Shown here in pieces: positions 9,819-21,702 of a stretch of DNA of 64,000 nt. The translations under genes were made by a program, and so were the position numbers. Position 1 is the stretch's first letter. Every line of letters starts with the position of its first letter. Source of the DNA: Cryoendolithus antarcticus (lineage: Eukaryota > Ascomycota > Dothideomycetes > Cladosporiales > Cladosporiaceae); NCBI GenBank assembly GCA_002077065.1, contig NAJO01000001.1, positions 496,001 to 560,000 of the forward strand, written 5' to 3'. The notes under the pieces were generated by a model, which saw nothing but the letters and a program-made list of their open reading frames with translations, was not told the origin of the DNA and did not search any database.

Positions 9819-10853
9819 TCACAGAGGAGCATCAGTATCTTCCAGAACTCGGTCAATCACATCATCAACTGTCACGCCTTCAAGCATCCTGCTCACTGCT
9901 TCCGGATCACTGCCCCATTGTAGACTGCGTTCGGTTTGCGGCGTCGCGAGGACTAGCCGATGCCCATACACCTTTCGTGCCGCCAAAGCGACTAAGCTCG
10001 GTGGCACGTAGTCGAGTCCATGGAGTGGAGCCAGCGCGTGTGCAACACAGCGCAGATGCATTGTCGCAGTCGGCGTTACGCCAGCCGTGATGTAGCGTGA
10101 GAGGCGCATGAAGAGAACGATGTTGTGCAGATAGGCGGCAACCTCAGCAGTCATATGAACCGTGGCTGCCAGACTGCGCAGCTGCTCGATGTCCCTTCGC
10201 TGCATGAACGAAGCTCGACGAAGGGCGTCAGGGACTACAAGCCGTACTGGCCCGTTCCTCATCTCCTCATGCATGTGTGAAGTGGCGAACACATCGTGCA
10301 GATGCTTGGTCAGTCTCGCCCCAGGCGTTGAGAGAACCGCAATCATGATGAAGCCGTCTGGTGCTGTATGCATCGCGGTACGGGTGAAGACGCGCTTCGA
10401 TCGAAGCAGCTCCAGGACTTGCACCTGCACAGATTCGCTGGCTAGGTCGAGGTTGCGTGCCAGTACGATGTCGGCGACAGTTCGATTGTCAAATCCATTG
10501 CTAGGGCTACTGGAATGTCTCCTGCCAGAGTACTCGTGCTGAGCGTGGCCGAGCTCGATCTTCTGCGAGACGGATTGAGTCTCGCCTGCGTCGGAGGGCG
10601 ATCGTTCATAGCTATCGTCGGTCACGAGTAGACTCTCGTTCAATTCGTCGACCGTCGTCGTTGCCGTGCATAGTACCGTCGCGCTCTGAACTGCGAATCT
10701 CTTCCAGATGGTCGCTTGCAGCTCACGGAGTAAGTTATCGGTAGATCTATCGGCGAAGACAATACAGTGCTGTTGCGCCGTCAAGGAGAGGACGATCGCC
10801 AACTCCAGATCGTTCAGGTCTTCGAAACTATGTGTGCCTTGTACGTTCGCCAT
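9819..10853 (-). CDS. Magnesium-chelatase-like / MoxR AAA-related fungal protein
   Basis: Single-exon, 344 residues. It resembles the fungal proteins usually annotated as magnesium chelatase, which are related to the C-terminal lid of MoxR/ChlI AAA+ ATPases: note the segment VADIVLARNLDLASESVQVQVLELL and the helical RDIEQLRSLAATVHMTAEVAAYLHNIV. No Walker A (GxxGxGK) or Walker B is visible, so ATP hydrolysis is doubtful. Fungi do not make chlorophyll, so the literal name is misleading. A degenerate regulatory AAA subunit is an inference. It is divergent from VPS16 and closely upstream of the bestrophin-like gene. Confidence 0.55.
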   Translation of the reverse strand: MANVQGTHSFEDLNDLELAIVLSLTAQQHCIVFADRSTDNLLRELQATIWKRFAVQSATVLCTATTTVDELNESLLVTDDSYERSPSDAGETQSVSQKIELGHAQHEYSGRRHSSSPSNGFDNRTVADIVLARNLDLASESVQVQVLELLRSKRVFTRTAMHTAPDGFIMIAVLSTPGARLTKHLHDVFATSHMHEEMRNGPVRLVVPDALRRASFMQRRDIEQLRSLAATVHMTAEVAAYLHNIVLFMRLSRYITAGVTPTATMHLRCVAHALAPLHGLDYVPPSLVALAARKVYGHRLVLATPQTERSLQWGSDPEAVSRMLEGVTVDDVIDRVLEDTDAPL

Positions 10854-11188
10854 TGAGCAGTGGTCGGTTGCCTCTCACCGCTTGTAATACCATAGTGTTG
10901 ACGGCCGTCAGAACGAAGGGACAGGGCTATGCCAGTATCATATCTTCTTGGCCATATAAGGAACTGGGGAGAATGGAATGCAAGTCTTAGTTGTTGCAGT
11001 CGATATTATTATATCGCGCAACAGTCTCTCAGCACGGCGTTGGCTTTATGCAGAAAACGCTAGGGTACATGCACAAATTCAGTGCAGACAAGCACCTTGA
11101 CCAGCACACAGGCACAGCTTCATGATCTTCGACCTCCGATGTCGTAGTACAGGGCAGATCGTATGCGCTGCTTGAAGACACATCAGCC
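10854..11188. other. Divergent promoter between the AAA-related gene and VPS16
   Basis: 335 bases with no supported coding region. A short AT-rich tract with TATTATTATATCG is near 11000-11015. No named site stands out. Confidence 0.5.
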
Positions 11189-13776
11189 ATGTCGAAGCCA
11201 ACGGCTGATTGGCGGCGAGTAGGCGACAAATTTTACCGCAGGACGCAGCTGTACACATCCGTCTTCGAGGCCTCACTGGAGCTTGAGAACTACATTGTCA
11301 CGGGAGCTCCGTACAGTGGTGCTGTAGGTACGCCCACCACGCCCGTCGCATGGTGATAAGTGCCTGACATGTTCTCCCATAGCGCTCTACCGCGACGACA
11401 GTAAGATCTACTCAGTCCGCTCCACCCAGGCAGCGAAAGGCACCATCGATATATACAGCTGCGCAGGTACCCTGATACGGCAAGTGCCCTGGGACAAGGG
11501 CGGCATCAAAGGACTAGGATGGAGCGATGAGGAGAGGCTGTTGGTCGTGACCCAAGATGGAACTGTGCGCAGCTATGTCGACCTCCAGACAGACTTCACC
11601 TCATTCAGCCTGGGTCACGCGGCAGAGGAACATGGCGTGATGTCTTGCAAATTCTGGACAACTGGGTTCGTGGCTCTGCTGGGGAACAACACTATCATCG
11701 CCGTCACTCGCTACGACGAGCCGCGACCACATCAATTGGCTACTCCACCTCGGGGTGAGGTTGCAAGCTGGGCCGTCATACCGCCTGAGTATACCTCTTC
11801 ACGATCTGTGGAGGTCGTACTCGCGATCGACAAGACCATCTACGTGGCAGACGCAGCTGAGTGCGAGGACCGGCAGCTCGAAGCAGGGCCGTTCCGCCAC
11901 ATCGCTGTTTCGCCGAATGGCAAGTTCATTGCACTCTACACCGATGATGGCAAGGTCTGGGTAATCAGTGCCGATTTCCAAGACCGTTTCTCAGAATACG
12001 AGAGCAAAGTGAAGACGCCCCCACGAGAAGTGCAATGGTGTGGTAATAATGCCGTAATCTTGGCTTGGGAGGATGAGCTGCATCTGGTAGGCCCAAACGG
12101 GTCGGCGACGAAGTATGATGACTACAGCTTCCTTCACATCGTACCGGACATCGATGGGCTGAGGGTGCTCACAATCGACGTATGCGAGTTCATTCAGAAA
12201 GTGCCTGATGCGTCAGAGGAAGTCTTCCGGCTTGGCTCGACTTCGCCAGGGTCAGTGTTGCTTGATGCTGCATCACTGCTCGAGCAAAAGTCGCCCAAGG
12301 CAGATGACAATATCCAACTTATTCGGTCGAATCTCGACGAAGCTGTTGACTCCTGTGTCCGCGCTGCAGGTCAAGAGCATGCGATCACATGGCAGAAGCA
12401 GCTGCTCAAAGCTGCGTCATTTGGCAAGTCAGTGCTCAACTTCTACAACAGCGATGACTACGTAGATATGACAGAAGCCCTGCGGGTGCTCAATGCTGTC
12501 CGCTTCTTCGAGGTCGGCATTCCCTTGTCGTACGAGCAGTACCTACAGCTGACACCGGAGCGATTGGTACAGCGACTTGCGAATAGGCAGAATTATCTGC
12601 TTGCATTGCGCGTCTCAGAGTATCTTCGCTTGCCTGTCGATCGGATCTACACACACTGGGCGCGGCAGAAAGTCCGGTCTACTACTACCAACGAGCAAGA
12701 CATCTGCCATGAGATCGTAGAGAAGCTTAATGGCAAACGCGGAATCTCGTTCGAGGAAGTGGCACGAGCTGCGCATGACGAGGGCCGCAAGGATTTAGCA
12801 GTGGAGCTTCTCGAGCATGAACCAAGAGCTGGGAAGCAAGTCCCACTTCTTCTCAGCATTGGCGAGGAAAATGCAGCTCTGGATAAGGCGATAGAGTCTG
12901 GTGACGCAGACCTGGTCTTCTACGTGTTGCTGCAGATCAAGCGCAAGACTCCGCTGGCGTCCTTCTTTCGCATCATCAACACCCGCACTGTGGCCACTGC
13001 TGTAGTAGAGGCGAGCGCAATTGATCAAGATCAAGAGCTACTCAAGGATCTGTACTATCAAGACGACCGCCGACTAGATGGCAGCAACTTGCTCCTATCG
13101 GAAGCTCTCGCAGCAAGCTCTCTCGACTCGTGCGCTGACAAGATCAAGATGGCCGCGAAGCTGCTTCGTGACACTGGTAAGGAGCACGTTGCTCAAGTGG
13201 CATATCTCGAAGAGTCGATGAAGCTAGTCCGTTTCCAGGAAGCATTCGAAAAAGATCTTAGCGAGCGTTTCGTTGGGCTGAGCGTGAATGAGACTATCGG
13301 GAAATTGATCAGACTTGGGAACATGAAGCGTAGCGTGAAAGTGCAGACGGAGTTCAAGGTGGGCGAGAAAGCGTATGCGTGGGTCAGACTGAGAGCTTTA
13401 GTCGCAAAGCGTGACTGGAGGGAACTGGAAGAGGTGAGCAAAGGGCGTAAAAGCGCGATCGGGTGGGAGGTATGTCGGAACTGCCCTGCTGCCTCACTCA
13501 TATCTGGTACACTGACCTTGCGTTCTGCAGCACTACTATAACGAGATCCTCGGCGCTGGTAGCCCCAAGATCGCAAGTCTTTTCATCTCAAAGTGCACCA
13601 CACTTTCGGTCGCAGAGAGGGTGGAGATGTGGGTCAAGTGCGGCATGATCTCGAAAGCAGGCGAAGAAGCATTGAAGGGAAAAGATCGGAAGATGCTCGA
13701 GGAGCTGAGAGACAAGGCCGACGGGCAGAGTGCGTTGGACATCGAGCGTATGATCAAGCAACTCGGCCGGCGTTGA
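11189..13776 (+). CDS. VPS16: VPS16, core subunit of CORVET/HOPS tethering complexes
   Basis: Class C vacuolar sorting protein acting in endosome and vacuole fusion at the cytosolic membrane face. Exons 11189-11327, 11383-13469 and 13531-13776 (introns 55 and 61 bp) give 823 residues, the usual length. The N-terminal half (LYRDDSKIYSVR, GWSDEERLLVVTQDG, FRHIAVSPNGKFIALYTDDG) fits the Vps16 N-terminal propeller. The C-terminal half is alpha-solenoid and ends with the conserved IGWEHYYNEILGAG and AERVEMWVKCGMISKAGEEA blocks. The last exon restores these blocks exactly after splicing. The ATG at 11189 is directly before the conserved start (TADWRRVGDKFYR). It should work with Vps11, Vps18 and Vps33 encoded elsewhere. 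Confidence 0.95.
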
Positions 13777-14063
13777 GGCCACTCGAGCAATGGCAAGTGG
13801 CTCCAGTCACTCAGCAAACCACTCCAACTGCCGGGAAGCGTGCTCACTCGGACCATAGCCGAGATCTGCTACTGGGATGAGGCGCCTTCCCCGCAAGACG
13901 TCACGCCTGTACCTGAGGCTCGAGCAATCGCATATACCCGGGCAGACCAGTACGAGCAAGCCTATACCGTACAGAACCGACCGCCCTTGAACTGTCTCGT
14001 CTTCTGACTTTCCCTCCTCTTGTATTGATCAATCCCGAAGTCCACAACAACAACTTCGCAATC

Positions 14064-14859
14064 ATGCACTATTCGATTCTCACCTCGCTTCTGGCCCTTT
14101 CCTCCGCAGCATCTGCCACTTTACTTGCCTCTCAGCATCATCACCCAGCCCAGCCCCAAGCGCCCGGTCTCGAATACCTCTACACGGCTTACGTCGAGTG
14201 TCTCAACAATATATATAACTCTCAGGGACCTCGAGGCATTCGCACTACGATTCCCATTGTTGGCGGCAATGTCACCGGTCCTAGGATCAATGGTACGTTA
14301 GATAGTCTTGAAAGCCTTCTCGTTCCGATAATAGCGCCCTTGACACATTCCAGGCAAGATCCTCGATGTTGGCGCGGATTGGGGACTGACTGATCCCTCG
14401 ACGGGAATATTCAGCGCAGATACGCGGTACAATGTGCAGACAGACGATGGCGCGAACATCTTCTTGCAGTACTGCGAACTTCTCCATCCCAGGTGCTGGA
14501 TCATTGCGTTTGCTGATCGCAGAGCAGGACTTCCGGACCAGCACAACCCAACGGCAATCTGCATCTGCGACTCGTCTTCGAGACCGGCGATCTGTAAGTC
14601 TTACATGCTGATTGATGGCGGCAGTGAGTTGACACGGCCATAGCAAATACTACTGGCTCAACAACATCGTCGCAGTCGGCGTGCTTAGCGCTGTCTCGAG
14701 TACGAATACTAGTTTTCTGCTCAAGATCGATGCGTGGCATGTACGTGCTCTGCTCCTGCCAGACCATCATTTGTGCAACGTAAGCTAATGTCTCTGTAGT
14801 TGAGTGGCGAATGGACGAACACGACTCTCTTGAATGGCTCGAATTATCCAGCCGCATAG
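14064..14859 (+). CDS. Small secreted DUF3237 (UPF0311) family protein, five exons
   Basis: 188 residues from exons 14064-14292, 14354-14468, 14528-14593, 14644-14740 and 14800-14859; introns of 61, 59, 50 and 59 bp. An N-terminal signal peptide (MHYSILTSLLALSSAASA) points to secretion. The body matches the DUF3237 beta-barrel: GKILDVGADWGLTDP, DDGANIFLQTSGPAQPNG, HLRLVFETGD and KYYWLNNIVAVGVL. Every exon join restores a conserved family block, which supports the structure despite four introns in 800 bases. The biochemical role of this family is unknown. An upstream in-frame codon run begins at 14025, but the signal peptide favours the ATG at 14064. Confidence 0.85.
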
Positions 14860-15180
14860 ATCAAGAGCCACGTTTTGAGATTGGATCATGCTCAGCGACT
14901 CTGTCGCGTCATCTGGCCAGCCTGCGAGGGATCCTAGATGATACTACGCTGTGGACAAGCCTTGGGCTGCATCGACAGCCATCAAAGCCCGGCGGTCAGC
15001 GGCACGCTGGAGATCGGCCTCCTCCGTTATGGCACATCTCCTTGAAGCTGGTCTCGAGGTGTGAGCGTGATCGAGCTAAGGGCGATTGGTATTCGTTGAA
15101 GGAGTGTACGAGACATGAAATATAACAGCTGTATTGGCGAGCTACGTACACGCAGCTGCCAGCTGTCAGCTGTTTCATCT
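14860..15180. other. Convergent spacer after the DUF3237 gene
   Basis: 321 bases between two 3' ends. The open frame running through it on the minus strand is the read-through of the last intron of the WW-domain gene. Nothing else is visible. Confidence 0.5.
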
Positions 15181-16175
15181 TCAGTCTTCGTAGGTCTCCT
15201 CGTAGGCTTCTTCCTGGAAGTCGCAAACGGCGTCAGTTCGATGTACAGAATGCTGTTTTGGATCATACGAACGTAGTCTTCACGCGCTTCGGCGACTTCC
15301 TCTGCATCACTACTACTGCCTTCACTCGCCTCTGCTACTGCCTCCTCATATTCAGCTCTCGCATCTTGCACTGACTCGCGGTCGCTACTCGATACGCTAT
15401 CGCTGTCGGCATCCGTGGCAGGGAGGACTTCTTGCGGCGCACTAGCAGGCGGCGCTCCGTAGCCGCCCTGGCCGTAGCTCGGATCGCCACCATAGCCTTG
15501 TGGTTGACCCTGTGCAGCCCCACCGTGGTGATCGTCATCATCTGAGTGTCGTTAGTCGGGAGCATTCACGACCCATACATCTCCGTGGAAGCCTTACCCA
15601 TTGCATTGGCGATGAGGATACCGCATACCGCTCCAGCAGCCAAGCCTCCGGCTCCGTAGAGCATTGCGTTGTTGCCGCCTTCCTTCTCGTGGCCGTAGCC
15701 AGGCTGCCCGTACTGTGGGCCACCATTGTAAGCTGACTGACCGGCGCCATATGAAGGATCTCCGGTGGGCCCCCAAGCCATGTTGCGGCGCTTGACTACC
15801 ATACTGAGGGGCAATGCTGTGTCCCACGAAACCGCGATCATCTCCGTGGCAGGGATTTGGTAGTTCCCAGGTTGAACGGCCAGTCACCTGCTCGATAAAG
15901 AACCATCGCTGCTGGTTCTGGTTCCACTGAGAGGACCAGCCCGGTGAACACGTAGGTGCACCGGGAAGAGAACCTGGGGATTGAACGTTACTTCCGTATC
16001 CCTGTGGCTGGCCCCCTACGCCATGGCTCAATCCGGAGGCTGGACCGCCTTGAGGCTTCTGAGATCCGTAATAAGCATCTGACTCTCCTTGCTTTGCTTC
16101 TGGACCGTGGCTGATTTTGGTGTGGTCATCGTCTGCGAATCTTGCCTTGAGCTCGTCGAGGCCTTTCGAGAGGTT
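15181..16175 (-). CDS. WW-domain, Gly/Tyr/Gln-rich protein; 5' end unresolved
   Basis: The 3' part is clear: exons ending at 15598, then 15541-15273 and 15213-15181 (introns 15542-15597 and 15214-15272), the last encoding the acidic tail EEAYEETYED. Upstream a WW domain lies at about 15855-15941 (GWSSQWNQNQQRWFF..STWELP), inside Gly/Pro/Tyr-rich sequence, and a Gly/Ala-rich hydrophobic stretch (AGGLAAGAVCGILIANAMG) follows. Between them the frame shifts once near 15770-15774, explained either by a short intron or by one extra base in a G5 run. The N-terminal exon with the ATG was not found; an in-frame stop lies just upstream of 16175. WW domains bind proline-rich partners; the cellular role is unknown. 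Confidence 0.6.
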
Positions 16176-16984
16176 CTTGAGAGGAATGACATCGTGCGAA
16201 AGTCATTTCGACGTTAGGTCCTGAAATGGGATGATCTTTCACTGGAGATGAACTCTGATTTGTGCCGGACGCGATACATACTAGCCTACCACCTTTGACG
16301 AGACTGCTGCAGTAACCCACACATGTCACAACAACGGTCGCATGCGGCCCTGGAGTTCTCAGCTACCTACCGTCTGCAGTCAAGCATGGTCTGCGTGTCG
16401 CAAGCGTTGCGATAATAGATACAGCATGTGGCAGCATGTCAGATCGCTTATTGATGCCTTGCGTGCCATATGTACACATGCAAAGCTCCACGTTCCGACA
16501 CACCTGCCGCTCGCCAAGACTGTGTCCATCAGTGCATGCAATTTGACATGCAGCCAAGACAAATGTGCTGTGGTGGAGCTTTCGCGAGAGTAAGTCTTGC
16601 AGTAGCTTCACGCCTTGCACACCACGAGAGCTCCGAGACAGACCCTAGCCATGTGATTTCGTCCGAAGTGGATGCCTCCGTCTGCAGTATATGCTGTCCA
16701 TACGCACACCTTGATGTGCTGCATTGAGTCGAGTAAGTGGACGACAGCCTTAAGATGGGGGTCGTGTTCGTGATGCCCCTGGCTTCTGTGATTCTGCCAA
16801 AGTATTCGTGCCTGTGCTGTACTCCCGGCGAGAGATATCAAGCCTCGTCGATTGTTCCCCAGTGTGGAGGATCTCCCGACTGGCGCGGAAACGCCGATGT
16901 AACCCGAGCTGACTAGGAATTGCACAGCAAGACGTCGCCATGCTCTGCACAAGTATGTCTGATAAGGCAAGTCAGACCAATGCG
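16176..16984. other. Spacer between the histidine kinase and the WW-domain gene
   Basis: About 800 bases that should contain the missing first exon of the WW-domain gene (probably 16200-16340) and the 3' flank of the histidine kinase gene. No other coding region is convincing. Confidence 0.4.
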
Positions 16985-19900
16985 TTATTCATGATCACCC
17001 TTGAGGTCCTGAATTAAAGCCTGCAAGTCCTTCATGCTGATCGGTTTCGTCAAGAAGCTGTCAATGCCTGCAGCCTTGGCCTCATCCTGTGCAGCGGTGT
17101 CCGTAACGCCAGACAGAGCCGTAATGTTGCACCGCGGCAGTCGCTCTCTCTTCTCAAACTGCCTGATTTTCCTCGCGGCCCCAGTCCCGTCGAGTAGAGG
17201 CATGTTAAGATCAGTGAGAACAAGGAACAAGCTGTGATGCAGTAAGATGTACTTCTCCACAGCCTCCTTGCCATTTTCAGCCGTGAAGTACTCCAGCTTG
17301 AGTTTCCTACACAGAGCGATGAGCAACCTCATGTTGATGTTGTTGTCCTCAACAAGAAGCACTTTCGTGTGCGCCTTGGGTATGGCATTTTCCTTCGCCT
17401 CTAGCGGACTGACTACCATACTGTTCGGCTCTTCGGAGGGCATGCTTGTGCCTTCGGTGTCTCGCTTGCTGTCCATTGCATCGCTCGGTCCGCGCGAGTA
17501 AGGGCTGTCTGGAAAGTAGCCGTGTTTGCCCTGGGGCCCGTGTGAAGCCGGCGAAGCAAAGCTGGACAGTTTGTTACTTTGGCCGGATCCCCAGGATACC
17601 TGTGATCGTGTGCCACTCTTGCGTTTGGTAGCACCAACGACGCTCCAGTCCGTGGTCTCTGACGAGCGGATGATCCTGGCAATCTTCGCGGGCCCAATGC
17701 TATCGACGTTGTCAGTAAGGTTCGCTTTCTCAGATGTGGGCAAGGCCGTACGGTTGTTGTACAAAGCACGCTCGGATAGGGAGCGGATGCTCGCAAAATG
17801 TAGACTGGTACTTCGATGACAGCACCAGCAAGTAAGCGCCTCGTGTGGTGATAACGTCGAATACTTGCTCAAGTGAGCTTGGTAGCTGAACGATCCAGTC
17901 ATGTAGCTCAGACTCGGTGATTGCGAAAACAGTGGGACCGGAGTCGCCAGCAATCTCCGGACCTGTAGAGGTCTGCCACGTAAGCCATTTCTTATTGATC
18001 AACCTTACGCTCTCTTCAACCAGCTGAGCATTCTTCGCCCTTGGCGTGTCTAGACTGCCGGCAAGGCGACTGCAGAGATGCATCCGCCGTGGACTAAGAT
18101 CTTGTAGCAGATCATACTTGCTAGCCGTCCCGGCGGCAAAGGGTAATTCGAGCTCCACTGTAGCAGTAGTGCCGCGTCCCTTTTCGCTGTCGAAGCGGAT
18201 GTCTGCCCTCATGTCTCGACAGATTTGTTTCACGATACTGAGACCAAGACCAGTACCAGTCGCATGAGAGTCCTCTTGCTTGAATGGAGTATAGAGATCG
18301 TGCTCGACGAAAGAACGGCTCATGCCGACACCGGTGTCCTGAACAGTCAGCTTCAGTCGGGCGCTATCGTCTTCGCTCGTGTGAGGGGTCTCGATGAATT
18401 GCAGTGAGACGGAGATGCTGCCTTCCTTGGTGTCTGTATTGATGTCAGTATTTGGGCTAAATTGTTCGGTGCTATGCTACGGGGTATTCGCAAGGTAAGA
18501 CAGATAGTCAGCACAGGTTATACTCACACTTCAAAGCATTGCCGACGAGATTCGTGAGTACGCGGGTCCAGGAGCCGCTCTGGCAAGGTGTCAGCATGGC
18601 GTTCCCAATTTACACAGATTCCGATCTACTCACTGAAATGGTCAAGAACCAAGATGAAGCACGATCGATGTTCAAGATGACAGCGACTTCGCTATTGCGC
18701 TTCCCGGAGAAGCTGGCCAAGCTAGTGGACTCAGAGACGGGGCTTGAGGGCGGTTGATTCTCCTCATGTATGGGCGATACAGTCGATCCGCCTCGCTCTC
18801 GGAACCTGTACGCTGATACAACAGACTCCAGCACATCCTCGGTCAAGCGGGCCAGATCCAGATCTGTCGTAACTCCGACTTCGCCGACATGACCCTCGCT
18901 AGAATGGGTCTTGCGCCGTGCGCCATCATTTACAACTCTCTCGGTTCGCTGTGCCTGCGTAAAGCTAGTTACCTTGGAGTAGTCTAAGATGTGATTGACG
19001 GTATCGAGCAGTGTCCTGCCCGCCATGCTGATCGTGTTCGCCATCTCCATTTGAAACGTCGTAAGCTCGCTCTCCTGCAGGAACTCCACGCCAGCCAGTA
19101 TGCCATGCAGTGGCGATCGAAGCTCATGACTGATGCTGCCAATGAATGCCGACTTCGTGCGGTCTGCTGCAACGGTTTCCAATTGTGACAGCTTGTTGAC
19201 GATGCATGCGCCGAAAGCTGCGAGATACTGCAGGTCCTCGCTTGCATCGAAGAGACGATCTTGGGTTGTTGTCCAGATGAGCCCTGCAGACCGCCACCTA
19301 TCTGCAGTACTGTCGAATATGGGATACAGAGCTATTGCCTTCGCCCCACGCAGCATGACTGCAAGCTTCTCTGCATCACGCTGATCGCGGGTACGAGGAC
19401 GCTTGCGCTCCGCGCCACTAGGACCGCTGCTCGCAGTGGTAGTGAAATCCTCGCCACTGCTCGTCCTGTAAGCTTGCCCTCCTTCATTGAAATTCCACAC
19501 CTTGCCACGCGGGTAAGATTTGATGAGATGCGCTAGGAAGTCCTGGGGGATTTGGATTGGTAGAGCAGGATCGCTCGGCGTACTCGAGCGGACACGGGCA
19601 GAGTAACCACAGCTCTTGCTCAACGGCACGGATTGCCCACCATCTTCAGTATCACTTGTTTGCGCAAGCTCGCCACCACTGACGCCACTAGTAGGGGTTG
19701 ATCGTGTCTCCGTTCCAGGACGAAATCGATTGGCATTGGGTTGATCGCGTTTCGCATGGCGCGCAGATATGGCAGATGCATCAAGGAAGATGACGCCTTC
19801 AACGTCAAGACCTTCTCGCAGCAAGTTGCAGGCTCTTGCATATGTCAGTGCTACTTCTTTCACCATATTGAAATCGCGCTTGGCCTCGGTCGTCTGTTTC

Positions 19901-21154
19901 GATCTCGTTGCTGCATCTGCTAGCGTTGCTGTGTCGCTAGACATGCTCCTCACAGCAGTGGGTAGATCTCGTGTCAATTTCGGTCGATGCGTTGCTTCAG
20001 ATCTTTGATCGGTCGCGCGCGTCGATGTTGGTTGGTACTGATGAGCAAGGGAGGTAGCCTGTCGATCGGAAAGCTCGTTAGTCGTACTTATCCTCACACG
20101 TCTAGTCATGGGGCGTACATTTGCTTTGATCGCGGTCGAGTCGTTCTCGTAACCGAACTCTACATCAGCACGAGCTCGTCTTGCACGCCGATCTTCTTTA
20201 TTTAACGTCCCGACAACGCGACGCCGTCCTGCTTTCCGTAGCCGTTCATCATTGTGGACGCTCCACCACTCTCGGAGGCTGTCTTTATCATCGTTGAACA
20301 ATCCGAGTCCCTGTATGAGACGCTCACCACGCCGCTGCTGACATCTGACCACGACGGAGTCCAAGTGCCTAACCACTGTGTCTGATAGGTCTTCCGCAAG
20401 CGCCATCTCAGCCGCAGAGATGCCGTAGCGTGGCTTATCGTCCATCATGGTGAGAGCACCAAGAGGAACACCCTTCGGGTCCCGCAGAGGCACGGAGAAC
20501 ACGAATCTATGTTGTTTTCCGCGTTCAAAAAATGGCGAGGCCTGGAGTTCGTCCCGGTCTCGAACATCGCTGACAATGCGATAGTGACCGCTGGAGCCAT
20601 CCTTATAGTAGTACTCGGCTTCGTCAGGGACCTCTCGCAGGCGGCGAGCCTTGCGGAAAGCATGCATCTGGCTATAGTTGATGCCATCCCGCGTTGGAAA
20701 ACTGCAAGTACCCAGCCATGGAGCATCAATCACATCCTCGATATTATCATAGCTGAGGCTGATGCTTCTAGTCGCTTCGACGAGCACGTACTCGGTGGAC
20801 GTGGTAATAATGCTGATTAGGCACCGCCGCACCCCAAATCGCAGAGCCGCGAGCTGGGCAAATCCGGTGAGAGACACATCGCCACAGCTCCGCGGTTTCG
20901 GCAGCGGTGCTGCCGGGTCCGCTGGGAATGCTGATCTGTTCAAGGTGGCGGGCTTGAACTCAGAGATCCATTCCCGAAGATACCTATTGCGCGTCAGTAA
21001 GTCGCTTCTCCGCTCCGATCGGGCAGATTGCGAACCGGAACGCGATCTTGTCACGCGCAGACTCGGTACGAGGTCGTATCACACCATGCATCTCACTGCC
21101 ATGGCTCTCCTCGTCAGACTCGGCCCCCTCCGTGTTCGAAGTTACTTGCCACAT
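16985..21154 (-). CDS. Hybrid histidine kinase (GAF - HisKA - HATPase - receiver)
   Basis: Two-component sensor that autophosphorylates on His and passes phosphate to its own receiver, then to a phosphotransfer protein. Clear exons: upstream to 18634, 18579-18528, 18433-17752 and 17699-16985 (introns 54, 94 and 52 bp). From the N-terminus: a GAF-like domain (SVPLRDPKGVPLGALTMMDD), a long disordered linker, the H-box SHELRSPLHG (phospho-His codon 19126-19128), N-box NLVGNALKY, GTGLGLSIV, and a receiver with KVLLVEDNNINMRLL, phospho-Asp in LTDLNMP (codon 17210-17212) and FLTKPIS. The kinase frame opens near 21054 without ATG; a short 5' exon beginning at the ATG at 21154 is likely but its join is uncertain. 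About 1300 residues. The sensed signal is unknown. Confidence 0.85.
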
Positions 21155-21702
21155 CGCAGCTATGAAGTCTATCGCGGCATGATCTAGATCCACGCTCGAA
21201 ATACTATGGATTAGGCAAACGCGAGTGCGATAGAACGCACAGTGGCTGAACGCGTCCAGAAAATGATGTCAACCGGGCTACGCTGTGTTGCGTGTCGCGA
21301 AATGAAATCATGGAGTGGATGCAACGGAGGCCGTGTCCGAAAGTCCAGAAGTCGATCCGCCCCACTTTAATCCTTGGCACTCGTAGCATTGTCCAACTCT
21401 TGCTGCGAAGCTAATTACCTTATCTAATCAGTCATGGTATGAATGCTACACTCATGTAGATGCAAAGAACGCAGGAGAGCGTCGAAGTAACATACGAGCG
21501 CACTTCACTTGCACTATGAAGCGCAGTGCCTTCGGGGATGCGGCGTCCATCAGCGTGAGGGCACCGCCACTCAAGAGTCTTGTTGAGTCTACTAGTAATT
21601 CTGCAAACACTCTCAAGGGGCTATAAATTCCATGACTTCAAGTTGTAGACTCCCATCACACGTCCAGCACTGCAATTGCATTATCAGCGATTTGCCTTCG
21701 CC
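21155..21702. other. Spacer upstream of the histidine kinase gene
   Basis: About 550 bases between tandem minus-strand genes. It should hold the kinase promoter. No supported coding region or named site. Confidence 0.5.
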
